NCBI RefSeq assembly: GCF_026011795.1
Contig: NZ_BRVS01000018.1
Coordinates: 1 to 64,000 of the forward strand
Direction: 5' to 3'
DNA length: 64,000 nt
DNA from: Arthrobacter mangrovi
Lineage (GTDB): Bacteria; Actinomycetota; Actinomycetes; Actinomycetales; Micrococcaceae
Part shown: piece by piece, positions 43,527-52,729 of the stretch
How the letters are laid out: every line of letters starts with the position of its first letter
Numbering within the stretch: the stretch's first letter is position 1
Notes under the pieces: model-generated
Databases searched by the model: none
What the model saw: the letters and a program-made list of their open reading frames with translations, nothing else
What the model was told of the DNA's origin: nothing
Position numbers and translations under genes: made by a program

Positions 43527-45116
43527 GTGGAAAAACCAGTAGTTCTCCTTGCCGAAGAACTCTCTCCTGCCACCGTCGAGGCCCTCGGTCCCGACTTCGA
43601 AATCCGCCAGGCCGACGGGGCTGACCGTTCCCAGCTGTTGCCCGCGATCGCGGACGTCGACGCCATCCTCGTTCGTTCGGCCACCAAGGTCGATGCCGAG
43701 GCGATTGCCGCGGCGAAGAACCTGAAGGTCATCGCCCGCGCCGGCGTCGGCCTGGACAACGTGGACATCAAGGCCGCGACCCAGGCCGGTGTCATGGTCG
43801 TCAACGCCCCCACGTCGAACATCGTCTCCGCCGCGGAACTGACCGTCGGGCACATCCTCTCGCTGGCCCGCCACATTCCGGCCGCCAACGCCGCCCTGAA
43901 GAACGGCGAATGGAAGCGTTCCAAGTACACCGGCACCGAGCTCTACGAAAAGAAGATCGGCATCATCGGCCTCGGCCGCATCGGCGCCCTGATCGCCGCG
44001 CGCCTGCAGGCTTTCGAGACGCAGATCCTTGCCTATGATCCCTATGTCACGAGCGCGCGCGCCGCGCAGCTGGGCGTGCAGCTGGTGGGGCTGGACGAGC
44101 TGCTCGAGCAGTCCGACTTCATCACCATCCACATGCCCAAGACCCCGGAGACGATCGGCATGATCGGCGACGAGGCGTTCGACAAGATGAAGGAAAGCGC
44201 CTACGTCGTCAACGTCGCCCGCGGCGGGCTGATCGACGAGGATGCGCTGTACACCGCGCTGAAGGAAGGCAAAATCGCCGGCGCCGCCATCGACGTCTTC
44301 GTCACGGAGCCGAGCACGGATCTGCCGTTCTTCGGCCTGGACAACGTCGTCGTCACCCCGCACCTCGGCGCGTCCACCGATGAGGCGCAGGAGAAGGCCG
44401 GCATCTCGGTCGCCAGGTCCGTCCGCCTCGCGCTGGCCGGCGAACTGGTGCCCGACGCGGTCAACGTCGCCGGCGGCGTCATTGCCCCGGAGGTCCGCCC
44501 GGGCATTCCGCTGATCGAAAAGCTGGGGCGCATCTTCACCGCCCTCACGCACGACTCGGTCACCCAGATCGACGTCGAGGTTGCCGGCGAAATCGCCGAG
44601 CTGGACGTCAAGGCGCTCGAACTGGCCGCGCTCAAGGGCGTGTTCAAGGACATCGTGTCCGAGCAGGTTTCGTACGTGAACGCCCCGGTCCTTGCCGAGC
44701 AGCGCGGCATCAATACCCGCCTGATCACCACGACGGAATCGGAAGAGTTCCGCAATGTGCTGACCATCCGGGGCGCCCTGTCCGACGGCAGCCAGATTTC
44801 GGTCGCCGGCACCCTGACCGGCCCCAAGCAGATCGAGAAGCTCGTCTGTGTCAACGGCTACGAAGTCGAGATCCCGATCAGCGAGCACCTGGTCGTCTTC
44901 ATCTACGACGACCGTCCGGGCGTCATCGGCACCCTCGGCCAGCTGATGGGTGCGCACGATATCAACATCGCCGGCATGCAGGTCTCGCGCAATGAGGACA
45001 GCAAGCAGGCCCTCGCCCTGCTGACCGTGGACAGCTCGGTTCCGCAGGAGGTGCTGGAAAAGCTGCGGGATACGGTCGGAGCATCGCTGGCCAGAGAGGT
45101 CGACCTCCAGGACTAG
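43527..45116 (+). CDS. serA: D-3-phosphoglycerate dehydrogenase SerA
   Basis: 529 residues, the long actinobacterial form. GTG start at 43527 with GAAGGAA upstream. Catalytic and NAD domains (1-310): IARAGVGLDNVDIKAAT, the NAD motif GIIGLGRIGALIAARL, NVARGGLIDEDAL, and the catalytic His in TPHLGASTDEAQ. Then an allosteric substrate-binding domain (about 320-450) and a C-terminal ACT domain (HLVVFIYDDRPGVIGTLGQLMGAHDINIAGMQVSR) for serine feedback. First step of serine synthesis. Followed by a hairpin terminator. Confidence 0.96.
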   Translation: MEKPVVLLAEELSPATVEALGPDFEIRQADGADRSQLLPAIADVDAILVRSATKVDAEAIAAAKNLKVIARAGVGLDNVDIKAATQAGVMVVNAPTSNIVSAAELTVGHILSLARHIPAANAALKNGEWKRSKYTGTELYEKKIGIIGLGRIGALIAARLQAFETQILAYDPYVTSARAAQLGVQLVGLDELLEQSDFITIHMPKTPETIGMIGDEAFDKMKESAYVVNVARGGLIDEDALYTALKEGKIAGAAIDVFVTEPSTDLPFFGLDNVVVTPHLGASTDEAQEKAGISVARSVRLALAGELVPDAVNVAGGVIAPEVRPGIPLIEKLGRIFTALTHDSVTQIDVEVAGEIAELDVKALELAALKGVFKDIVSEQVSYVNAPVLAEQRGINTRLITTTESEEFRNVLTIRGALSDGSQISVAGTLTGPKQIEKLVCVNGYEVEIPISEHLVVFIYDDRPGVIGTLGQLMGAHDINIAGMQVSRNEDSKQALALLTVDSSVPQEVLEKLRDTVGASLAREVDLQD

Positions 45117-45131
45117 ACTGGATGAGGCCAA

Positions 45132-45170
45132 GGCCCGTTGAGCCGCAGAAGTTCGGCTCAACGGGCCTTC
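45132..45170 (+). terminator. Intrinsic terminator after serA
   Basis: Perfect 14-bp stem (45132-45145 with 45154-45167), loop of 8 nt, then TTC. It ends 44 bp before the next start codon. Confidence 0.8.
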
Positions 45171-45213
45171 ATTCGTGTATTTCTTATCAGTTCCTGGCTT
45201 AGGGGATTTTTCG

Positions 45214-48021
45214 TTGAATGCAGCAGCACGCTTTCTACGCAGCCGCTCGCTTGTCATCACAGTCGTCGTTCTCGTCGCGGCCATGCTGCTGTCGGTGTTC
45301 ATCCAGGACCGCGCCCAGTCGTCGCTGGGCCGGGTCGTGGACACCAACTCGCGTGGCCTCTACGACATCCTTGTCCTCCCCGCCGGCAAGGGCGGTGAAG
45401 GCCAGACCCTGAAGCAGCCGGACTACCTCTCCGGTGCCGGCGGCATCACGAACGAACAGCTGGAAGAAATCCGCAACCTGGCAGGGATCGGCGTCGCAGC
45501 CCCGGTCAGCCTGGTGTCCAAGGTCGTCCAGGACATCGAGTTCCCGCAGCTGAAGGCCACGGACTACGTCGGCTACAACGAAAACATCGCCACCTACCTC
45601 GAACAGCAGAACATCAAGGACGCCGTGCCGGCGTCGGAATGGCCGGAACCGGACTCCGTCCTGAGCGAGGAGCCGAAGAACTACCGGATCACTGCCAAGG
45701 CGGTTACCTCCGACGGCGTGAACGACACGGTGCTCTTCGAAACGGCAGCGGAAGGCTCGCTCGGCCAGGCGAAGCTGAAGGAATTCGACGTGCCGGGCGG
45801 CAAGAGCCTGCGCACCGTGGCCCCCGAAGGCGAGACCGGCATCAAATTCCCGGATCCCGCCGGCGGAAGCTCGCACGGCGACTTCGACGTCACCATCGCG
45901 CTGCCCATGCTGCCGCAGATCAGCGAGACCGTCGTCGCTGTCGATCCCGCCGCGGAGCAGGCGCTGCTGGGCGATGCCGGCGGTTTCCTGGCGCCGCTGG
46001 CCGAGGCGCCCGGCGCGGCCGGACGCAACGCCATGGAGGTCGGCCAGGAATTCTCAGGCAAGATGACCCCGGGGCTGTTCAGCGGCGGCACCGGGTCCGC
46101 AGAGATCGACGGGCATCCGTTCGCGTTCTGGAGCCCGTTCGTCATGCAGTACCAGTCCGCCATGGAGGCCGGCTCGCTGACCGAGGACTCCCAGGTCATT
46201 CCGCTCGTGGTCCGGTCCGGCACTGCACTGGACCTCACCTACTCGGTGCAGATCGAGGAAATCGACGACGCCGGCAACAAGGTCGCGGACATAGGTACCG
46301 TCAGCAAGGCGCTGGGGGAGGAGTACCTGCCGTTTGCGTCGACCAAGCCCTTCCAGCTGCGCTGGCCCGGCGGCGAGGACTACAACAACCTGCTCGGCTC
46401 CGGCGGTGTGCAGGTCGTTGCCGGCCTGCACCAGCCGGCTAGCTGGAGCACGGACTTTGTCTCCACGCCGGAGTACGCAGCCGGCGCGGCCAATCCCGAC
46501 GGCAGCGTCGAGCAGACCGTGACTCCGCAGGGATGGGTCCAGGTGAACAAGCTGCCGGAAAAGACGCTCCAATGGCAGCTGGAGCCTGACCAGAGCCAGC
46601 GGCAGCCCGTCAACGAGCAGTCCTACCGAACCAACCTCGACGGGGCGGGGGATGCCGCCGCGCCGCTGCCGTTTGTCTATGGCACCTTCGACGCCAACGC
46701 TGTCCGCGACGCCGCGGGCGACGTCAATTACCTGCCGCTCGGCGGCTACGACCCCACGCCCGTCAAGCTCACCCAGGACGCGGACGGCAATGCCGTCGAG
46801 CCGGTCGAACTGCAGCCGGGCCTGAGCGGCGCGGGACTCTCCGTCCAGTCCGCCGGCGCCATCACCGATTACAGCGGCCTCGCGGCCGTGCGCGGGACCT
46901 CGGCCGAGGATGCCGTGATCGACGCCGTCCGGGTCAAGGTCGACGCCGGCGGGAGCTGGGCCGACGCAGCGGGCGAGATCGATGCCGCCGCGGCAGCCAT
47001 CGAGAAGCTCGGCCTGGATGTCCAGGTCGTGGCCGGTTCGGCCCGCGAAGACGCCTCCATCTACGTGCCCGAGTACCGGCAGGACGCCTCCGGTGCGGCG
47101 TCCGACCTCGGTACCGTCAGCCAGTCCTGGTTCCGCCAGGGCGCCGCTTCGGCTGTGCAGACTTCGCTGAGCCAGGCGAGCTCCGTCCTGCTGATGCTGA
47201 CCCTCGGCGGCGCTGCCTTGCTGACCGCGGCGAGCACTGTCGCGTTCACCCGGGCGAGGCGCACCGAAGCCGTAACCTTGCGGGCCATGGGCTGGAACCG
47301 CACGCGGATCCGCTCCTGGTTCCTCTCGGAGCTGCTGGTCGGAGCCGCCGGACTGCTTCTCGTTGCGATCATCGTCAACGCCTTCAGCCGGTCGCTGACC
47401 ACGTTGCTGGTATCCGCCGTCGTACTGGTGATCTACCTGGCCGCGTCCTTCACCTCCGCCGCGCTGCTGAAACCGCATCCGCCCGCCATAGACGGGCAGC
47501 CGGGGGCCACCGGCGTTCCGCTGGTGGATTCGCCGCTGAAATTCGCGGCGCGGCAGCTGCGCACCAACCGGTTCAACACCGGAGCCGTTGCCGTCGGCGT
47601 CGGTGTGCTCGGGGCGGCCGCCGGTGCGCTGGTCGCGGTCATCCTGGACCTGCCGCGCGCCGCCGGCAGCACGGCGCTGGGTTCGCTGGCGCTGAGCCAG
47701 GTCGGCGGCGTGAACGTGGCCCTCGCCGTGCTTGGCGTTGCCACGGCCCTGGTCCTGACGCTGATCACCAGCCGGTTCGACCTGGCCCGCAAGCGCGCGC
47801 AGTGGGACATCCTCGAAGCCATGGGCTGGGGGCCGGGACTGCTGCTGGCCCTGCGCCGCAGCGAGGCCGGCATCCTGGCCGCCATGGCATTGCCGCTGGC
47901 CATCGTCGGGGCGGTCGGCGTCTCCCTGGCCGTGGCGCCGCACGCCGCGTTCCGGGCCGCGATCGCGGGCGTGCTGGCAGTGATTCTCTGGTTTATCTTG
48001 ATGACAAGGACACGGAAATGA
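45214..48021 (+). CDS. FtsX-like ABC transporter permease with a large external domain
   Basis: About 935 residues. The TTG at 45214 has GGGGA 8 nt upstream and gives an N-terminus directly before the first helix (LVITVVVLVAAMLLSVF); a GTG at 45175 sits against the serA terminator and is less likely. A long extracytoplasmic domain (about 30-650) follows. The C-terminal third has two FtsX/MacB-type modules: SSVLLMLTLGGAALLTAAS with AVTLRAMGWNRTRIRSWFLSE, and a repeat with AQWDILEAMGWGPGLLLALRRSE. The ATPase gene overlaps its stop (ATGA). Such pairs export lipids, peptides or lipoproteins or control cell-wall enzymes; the substrate is unknown. Confidence 0.85.
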   Translation: MNAAARFLRSRSLVITVVVLVAAMLLSVFIQDRAQSSLGRVVDTNSRGLYDILVLPAGKGGEGQTLKQPDYLSGAGGITNEQLEEIRNLAGIGVAAPVSLVSKVVQDIEFPQLKATDYVGYNENIATYLEQQNIKDAVPASEWPEPDSVLSEEPKNYRITAKAVTSDGVNDTVLFETAAEGSLGQAKLKEFDVPGGKSLRTVAPEGETGIKFPDPAGGSSHGDFDVTIALPMLPQISETVVAVDPAAEQALLGDAGGFLAPLAEAPGAAGRNAMEVGQEFSGKMTPGLFSGGTGSAEIDGHPFAFWSPFVMQYQSAMEAGSLTEDSQVIPLVVRSGTALDLTYSVQIEEIDDAGNKVADIGTVSKALGEEYLPFASTKPFQLRWPGGEDYNNLLGSGGVQVVAGLHQPASWSTDFVSTPEYAAGAANPDGSVEQTVTPQGWVQVNKLPEKTLQWQLEPDQSQRQPVNEQSYRTNLDGAGDAAAPLPFVYGTFDANAVRDAAGDVNYLPLGGYDPTPVKLTQDADGNAVEPVELQPGLSGAGLSVQSAGAITDYSGLAAVRGTSAEDAVIDAVRVKVDAGGSWADAAGEIDAAAAAIEKLGLDVQVVAGSAREDASIYVPEYRQDASGAASDLGTVSQSWFRQGAASAVQTSLSQASSVLLMLTLGGAALLTAASTVAFTRARRTEAVTLRAMGWNRTRIRSWFLSELLVGAAGLLLVAIIVNAFSRSLTTLLVSAVVLVIYLAASFTSAALLKPHPPAIDGQPGATGVPLVDSPLKFAARQLRTNRFNTGAVAVGVGVLGAAAGALVAVILDLPRAAGSTALGSLALSQVGGVNVALAVLGVATALVLTLITSRFDLARKRAQWDILEAMGWGPGLLLALRRSEAGILAAMALPLAIVGAVGVSLAVAPHAAFRAAIAGVLAVILWFILMTRTRK

Positions 48022-48722
48022 TTGAAGAGCCCCAGACACGTGCCGAGAAAATCGGCCGGACGGCGGACCACGCGATGCCGCTGGAGCTTCGCGGCATCAC
48101 CATCCGCTACGACGGCGGCGGGGGTGAACCGTTGGTCGTGGCGGAGGACTTCGACCTGGGCCTCGAAGCCGGCACCATGCACTGCCTTGCCGGCCGCAGC
48201 GGTTCCGGCAAGACCAGTATCCTGACCGTCGCGGCGGGCCTGACGCTGCCCACGTCGGGCGAGGTCTTCTGGCAGGGAGATTCGCTCGATGCCATGTCGG
48301 ATGACGAGATCTCGGACCGCCGGCGAGCCCTGATCGGGTACGTGGACCAGGGCGGGGCGCTGATCGACGGGATGAGCGCGCTGGAGAACGTGCTGCTGCC
48401 CGCCGTGCCGGACAAGCAGGTCGAGGCCAGGACCGAGATGGCCAAGGACCTGCTGGACCTGGTCGGTCTGGGCCGCCGGATGCGGCACCGCCCGGCGCAG
48501 CTCTCGGGCGGTGAGCGCCAGCGCGTCGCCATCGCGCGGGCCCTGATCCTGGGCACCAAGGTGCTGGTCGTCGACGAGCCGACCGCCAGCCTGGACCGCG
48601 AGCACGCCAACCAGATCATCGGCATCCTGAAAGACACCACGAAGGACGGCATCGCGGTCCTCGTCGCCACCCACGACCAGGAGCTCATCAACGTCGCGGA
48701 CAGCCGCACCCTGATGAACTAG
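48018..48722 (+). CDS. ABC transporter ATP-binding protein (MacB/LolD type)
   Basis: 234 residues from an ATG at 48018 that overlaps the permease stop. Walker A GRSGSGKTS, Q-loop YVDQGGALIDGMSALENVLLP, signature LSGGERQRVAIARA, Walker B VLVVDEPTASLD, and switch His in VATHDQEL. Gly-Arg replaces the more common Gly-Pro/Glu before SGSGK. Partner of the 935-residue permease. Confidence 0.92.
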   Translation: MIEEPQTRAEKIGRTADHAMPLELRGITIRYDGGGGEPLVVAEDFDLGLEAGTMHCLAGRSGSGKTSILTVAAGLTLPTSGEVFWQGDSLDAMSDDEISDRRRALIGYVDQGGALIDGMSALENVLLPAVPDKQVEARTEMAKDLLDLVGLGRRMRHRPAQLSGGERQRVAIARALILGTKVLVVDEPTASLDREHANQIIGILKDTTKDGIAVLVATHDQELINVADSRTLMN

Positions 48723-48762
48723 GAAGGCCGCGTGCGTTTCGACATCCGCCGAGCGCACGCGG

Positions 48763-48768
48763 TAACTT
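48763..48768 (+). promoter_or_regulatory. -10 box, leaderless start of metG
   Basis: TAACTT ends 6 nt before the GTG start at 48775. No ribosome site is present. Confidence 0.5.
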
Positions 48769-48774
48769 CTATGG

Positions 48775-50337
48775 GTGACGTCTGAAGTTTCCCAGCCCCC
48801 GTATTACATCACCACGGCGATTTCCTACCCGAACGGCGTGCCCCACATCGGCCACGCCTACGAGTTCATCGCCACGGATGCCATGGCCCGTTTCAAGCGG
48901 TTGGACGGCTACGACGTCTTCTTCCTGACCGGCACGGACGAACACGGCCAGAAGATGCTGCACACCGCGCAGAAGGAGGGCATCACGCCCCTCGAACTGG
49001 CCAAGCGGAACTCGGACGTCTTCCAGTCCACGCAGGACGGGCTCGGGATCAGCTACGACCGGTTCATCCGCACCACCGACGCCGACCACTACACCGCAGC
49101 GCAGGCCATCTGGACGCGGATGGAAGAGGCCGGGGACATCTACCTCGACAAGTACGAGGGCTGGTATTCGGTCCGCGACGAGGCCTACTACGGCGAGGAC
49201 GAGACCGAGGTCCGCGAGGACGGCAAACGCTACTCCATTCAGACGGACACCGAGGTGACCTGGACCGAGGAGGAGTCCTACTTCTTCCGGCTCTCGGCCT
49301 ACCAGGACAAGCTGCTCAAGCTCTACGAGGACCAGCCGGAGTTCGCGGCGCCGCGCACCCGCTTCAACGAGGTGATCAGCTTCGTCAAGCACGGCCTCAC
49401 CGACCTGTCGATTTCCCGGACCACGTTCGACTGGGGCGTCCCCGTTCCGGGCAATCCCAAGCACGTGATGTACGTCTGGGTCGACGCCCTGACCAACTAC
49501 CTGACCGGCGTGGGCTTCCCGGACACCGAGGCCGAGTCCTTCCGCAAGTGGTGGCCGGCCGACGTCCACGTGATCGGTAAGGACATCTCCCGCTTCCACG
49601 CCATCTACTGGCCGGCCTTCCTGATGTCCGCCGGCCTGGAACTGCCGCGCCGCGTGATGATCCACGGCCACCTGTACAACCAGGGCATCAAGATGTCGAA
49701 GTCGCTGGGCAACGTCATTGCCCCCTCCGACTGGGTGGCCCAGTACGGGCTGGACCAGATGCGCTTCTTCCTGCTGCGCGAAGTGCCCTTCGGCGCCGAC
49801 GGCTCGTACAGCCATGACGCCATCGTCGGCCGGATGAACTCCGACCTCGCGAACAACCTTGGCAATCTCGCCCAGCGTTCCCTGTCCATGGTCGCCAAGA
49901 ACTGCGAGGGCAAGGTCCCGCAGCCCGGCACGCTGGCGCCGGAAGACCACGAACTGCTGGCCCGGGCGGAGCGGCTGCTCGAGAAGTCCCGTACTGCCTA
50001 CGAGGCGCAGGACTTCCATGCCTCGCTCGAGGCCATCTGGACCGTCCTCGGCGACACCAACGCCTACTTCGCTGAGCAGGCGCCGTGGGTGCTGCGGAAG
50101 ACGGACGTGGAGCGCATGAACACCGTGCTGTACGTGACGCTCGAGGTGCTGCGGATCGTCGCAATCCTGGTCCAGCCGGTGATGCCGGGTTCCGCCGGCA
50201 AGCTGCTGGACGTCCTGGGACAGGACGACGGCGGTGCCCGCAGCTTTGCTGCCATCGGCACGGCTATCGTGCCCGGCACCGCCCTGCCTGCGCCGACGCC
50301 CATCTTCCCCAAGTACGAGGAACCTGCCGCCCAGTAG
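48775..50337 (+). CDS. metG: Methionyl-tRNA synthetase
   Basis: 520 residues. Class I synthetase: HIGH motif in [11 protein letters not shown] near residue 22, connective insert with the [17 protein letters not shown] segment, KMSKS in [10 protein letters not shown] near residue 305, and a helical anticodon domain. No C-terminal tRNA-binding extension, like the short actinobacterial form. GTG start with no Shine-Dalgarno; a -10 box 6 nt upstream indicates a leaderless message. It follows the ABC operon after 52 bp on the same strand. Confidence 0.96.
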   Translation: MTSEVSQPPYYITTAISYPNGVPHIGHAYEFIATDAMARFKRLDGYDVFFLTGTDEHGQKMLHTAQKEGITPLELAKRNSDVFQSTQDGLGISYDRFIRTTDADHYTAAQAIWTRMEEAGDIYLDKYEGWYSVRDEAYYGEDETEVREDGKRYSIQTDTEVTWTEEESYFFRLSAYQDKLLKLYEDQPEFAAPRTRFNEVISFVKHGLTDLSISRTTFDWGVPVPGNPKHVMYVWVDALTNYLTGVGFPDTEAESFRKWWPADVHVIGKDISRFHAIYWPAFLMSAGLELPRRVMIHGHLYNQGIKMSKSLGNVIAPSDWVAQYGLDQMRFFLLREVPFGADGSYSHDAIVGRMNSDLANNLGNLAQRSLSMVAKNCEGKVPQPGTLAPEDHELLARAERLLEKSRTAYEAQDFHASLEAIWTVLGDTNAYFAEQAPWVLRKTDVERMNTVLYVTLEVLRIVAILVQPVMPGSAGKLLDVLGQDDGGARSFAAIGTAIVPGTALPAPTPIFPKYEEPAAQ

Positions 50338-50458
50338 CGGAGCCAAGCAGTAACGGGGCCGCTCTGTGACGGACGCGTGGTGCAGGCCCGCAGGAGGCAG
50401 CAGGTCCCGGGAAGGCGCTACGCCGTCGTCGGTAGGCTCCCGATCGCTGTAGGCCCGG

Positions 50459-50971
50459 CTACTGCAGGAACCGGGCCTCGGCCGTCTCGTCCATGATTTC
50501 GGCGACGGTGCTCAGTTGCCGCTGTACCTGCTTCTCCAGCTGGGCGAACCGCTCCCGGTCCAGCCGCGGCTCGTGCTCGGCGAGAAGCTGGAGCGTCCGC
50601 CACAGGCACTCCTGGCCCCGCAGCATCGACTGCAGCGTCTCGAGTTCCAGCTGCGCCCCGGCGTGCCCGCGCGTCCGCAGCGGGTTGAGCGGATTAAGCT
50701 TGCCGGCCAGTGCGCCCAGCAGGCCGGAGACTCTTTTCGCGACGCTTCTGCGATAGCCGCAGCGGTTGAACAGGACCTTCAGCTCCCGGCGCGCCGAGAC
50801 CACCTCGTCCTTGATATGCCGGAGCCGGTCCTCCTGTCCCGTACCTTCCAGGGAACCGACGGCCGAATCGAAGAAGCGGATGCCCGCCTTGGCCCCGAGG
50901 AGGTGCGCGTCCAAGTAGGCGGCCAGATCATGCTGGTTGAGCTTTTCCCCGGTGGAACTCGAGTACGTCAC
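50459..50971 (-). CDS. Hypothetical all-helical protein (ferritin-like bundle possible)
   Basis: 170 residues from a GTG at 50971 with AAGGAG upstream. Predicted almost entirely helical: DLAAYLDAHLLGAKAGIRFFDSA, LRHIKDEVVSARRELKVLFNRCG, QLELETLQSMLRGQECLWRTLQLL, and FAQLEKQVQRQLSTVAEIM, spaced like a four-helix bundle. A short basic loop with KRVSGLLGALAGKLNPLNP lies in the middle. Metal-binding residues typical of ferritins are not evident, so the fold is a guess and the function unknown. A GGCCCGG/CCGGGCC hairpin (50452-50477) lies over its stop codon. Confidence 0.65.
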   Translation of the reverse strand: MTYSSSTGEKLNQHDLAAYLDAHLLGAKAGIRFFDSAVGSLEGTGQEDRLRHIKDEVVSARRELKVLFNRCGYRRSVAKRVSGLLGALAGKLNPLNPLRTRGHAGAQLELETLQSMLRGQECLWRTLQLLAEHEPRLDRERFAQLEKQVQRQLSTVAEIMDETAEARFLQ

Positions 50972-51101
50972 GCCATCTCCTTCACACGCCAACAACCACG
51001 AGGGAACCGCCCCCAAGTCCAGCTTTCAGTATGCTTGGCCGCCCCGCAGATAGGAACCGCCGGACCGGATTCGGCCGAGGAAAGCACCGGCCGGGGCAGG
51101 A

Positions 51102-52508
51102 TCAGCCGCCCAGATCCTCCGGGTGCCGGATGCGGGTCTGCTTGGCCCGGACGGCGCGGTTCCAGATCCACGTGAGGGCCCACAGCAGGATGCCCAACCC
51201 GATGAGGAAGCCCGCGATCTGGTATTCGACGGGATCCTGTGCCCAAGGGCCTACCAAGTAGGCGCAGGTGGCAACGCCCAGGTACGGAAGGAACCGCGGG
51301 GCGCGGAAATGTTCGCGGTCCACCGGCGTGCGGCGGAGAACGATGACGGCAACGTTGACGATGGTGAAGACGCACAGGAGCAGGAGCGCCGTGGTACCGC
51401 CGAGCGCGGCGACGGTTTCCTTGCCCATGAAGTTCGTGACGGTGATGATCAGCGCGAACGCGATGAGCGTGGTGAAGATGATGGCGCTCCAGGGAGAGCG
51501 CCGGTTCGGCAGGACCTTTCCGAGCGAGCGGGGGAGCACGTCCTGGTGCGCCATGCCATACAGGAGCCGGCTCGCCATGAGCATGTTGATGAGGGCAGTG
51601 TTGGCCACGGCGAACATGGACAGGAACGGATAGATGACGTCCATGGGCAGGTCCGGCGCCCCGGCACGAACCACCTCGAGCAGCGGGGTCTGGCTGTCCG
51701 CGAGGGTGCCGACCGGGACAATCGCGACGGCTGCGACGGAGACCAGCACGTAGACAACGGCGGTGATGCACAGGCCCGTCAGCATCACCCGGGGGAAGAC
51801 CCTGACCGGGTCTTTGGTCTCCTCGGCCATATTGACGGAGTCCTCGAACCCGACCATGGAGAAGAACGCCAGGGACGTGGCGGCGGTCAGGGAGAGGAAG
51901 ACGCCCTTGTCTTCGGCCGTCTCGAAGATCATGACGCGGCTGAAGTCCACGTTGCCCTGGGCCATCGCCCAGAAGCCGATGAAGATGACGATCAGCAGGC
52001 CGGTGAGCTCGACGAGGGTCAGCACCACGTTGAACTTCAGGCTCTCGCTCACGCCTCTGAGGTTGATGAGTGCCAGGACCGCCATGAAGGTGATCGCAAC
52101 CCATGTAACGCCGCTTTGGTCCCAATCGAGGTTGAACCCCACGATGAAGTTCTCGGCCAGGAACTTCGATGCGGTCGAGGCTGAGGTAATGCCGGAACTC
52201 AGGACGGCGAACGTCACCAGGAACGTCAGGAAGTGGATGCCGAAGGCCTTGTGCGTGTAGAGGGCGGCGCCGGCCGCCTGCGGGTACTTTGTCACCAGCT
52301 CGAGGTACGAAAAGGCCGTAACCGTCGCGACGGCGAAGGCAAGCAGCAGCGGAGCCCAGGCGGCCCCGCCGACTTCGCCGGCGACCTGGCCGGTGAGCGC
52401 GTAGACGCCGGTACCGAGGATGTCGCCGACAATGAACAGGAGCAGGAGCTTGGGCCCTATCGCCCGTTTCAGCTCGGGCTGGTCCCTGGTGACTGTAGAT
52501 TCCGCCAT
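51102..52508 (-). CDS. APC-family amino-acid transporter
   Basis: 468 residues from an ATG at 52508 behind GGAGA; the longer frame has no ribosome site. Twelve to thirteen helices. Helix 1 IVGDILGTGVYALTGQVAG and helix 2-3 VTAFSYLELVTKYPQAAGAALYTHKAFG, with FFSMVGFEDSVNMAEETKDP before helix 7, point to the cationic amino-acid/polyamine side of APC. Not closely similar to the other permease at 4771. Stands alone. Confidence 0.87.
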   Translation of the reverse strand: MAESTVTRDQPELKRAIGPKLLLLFIVGDILGTGVYALTGQVAGEVGGAAWAPLLLAFAVATVTAFSYLELVTKYPQAAGAALYTHKAFGIHFLTFLVTFAVLSSGITSASTASKFLAENFIVGFNLDWDQSGVTWVAITFMAVLALINLRGVSESLKFNVVLTLVELTGLLIVIFIGFWAMAQGNVDFSRVMIFETAEDKGVFLSLTAATSLAFFSMVGFEDSVNMAEETKDPVRVFPRVMLTGLCITAVVYVLVSVAAVAIVPVGTLADSQTPLLEVVRAGAPDLPMDVIYPFLSMFAVANTALINMLMASRLLYGMAHQDVLPRSLGKVLPNRRSPWSAIIFTTLIAFALIITVTNFMGKETVAALGGTTALLLLCVFTIVNVAVIVLRRTPVDREHFRAPRFLPYLGVATCAYLVGPWAQDPVEYQIAGFLIGLGILLWALTWIWNRAVRAKQTRIRHPEDLGG

Positions 52509-52680
52509 CACTGATCTCCGTCCGGCCAGGCTCCGGTGCCGCACCATACCGCGGAGCAAACAGGATGAGGAATGGCAGGCACACCGGCGCGGTTTCGTCT
52601 CCCGCGCCGTCTTGGCCAACCTAGCATTCGGGCGCTGCCGTTGTCTCAAGACGGCGACAAGAAGGCGGGGTCGGCCGTGC

Positions 52681-52711
52681 CGGTCGGCCCCGCGGGCAGG
52701 CGGGCCGACCG
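52681..52711 (-). terminator. Hairpin after the MacB-like permease
   Basis: 10-bp perfect stem (CGGTCGGCCC/GGGCCGACCG) with an 11-nt loop, 19 bp after the stop codon of the minus-strand permease. No T tract. Confidence 0.6.
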
Positions 52712-52729
52712 GCGCCCACACCACCCTGG

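Noticed and set aside
45175-45213. Earlier GTG start for the large permease
   Set aside because: It lies 5 bp after the serA terminator stem and lacks a ribosome site; TTG at 45214 has GGGGA upstream.
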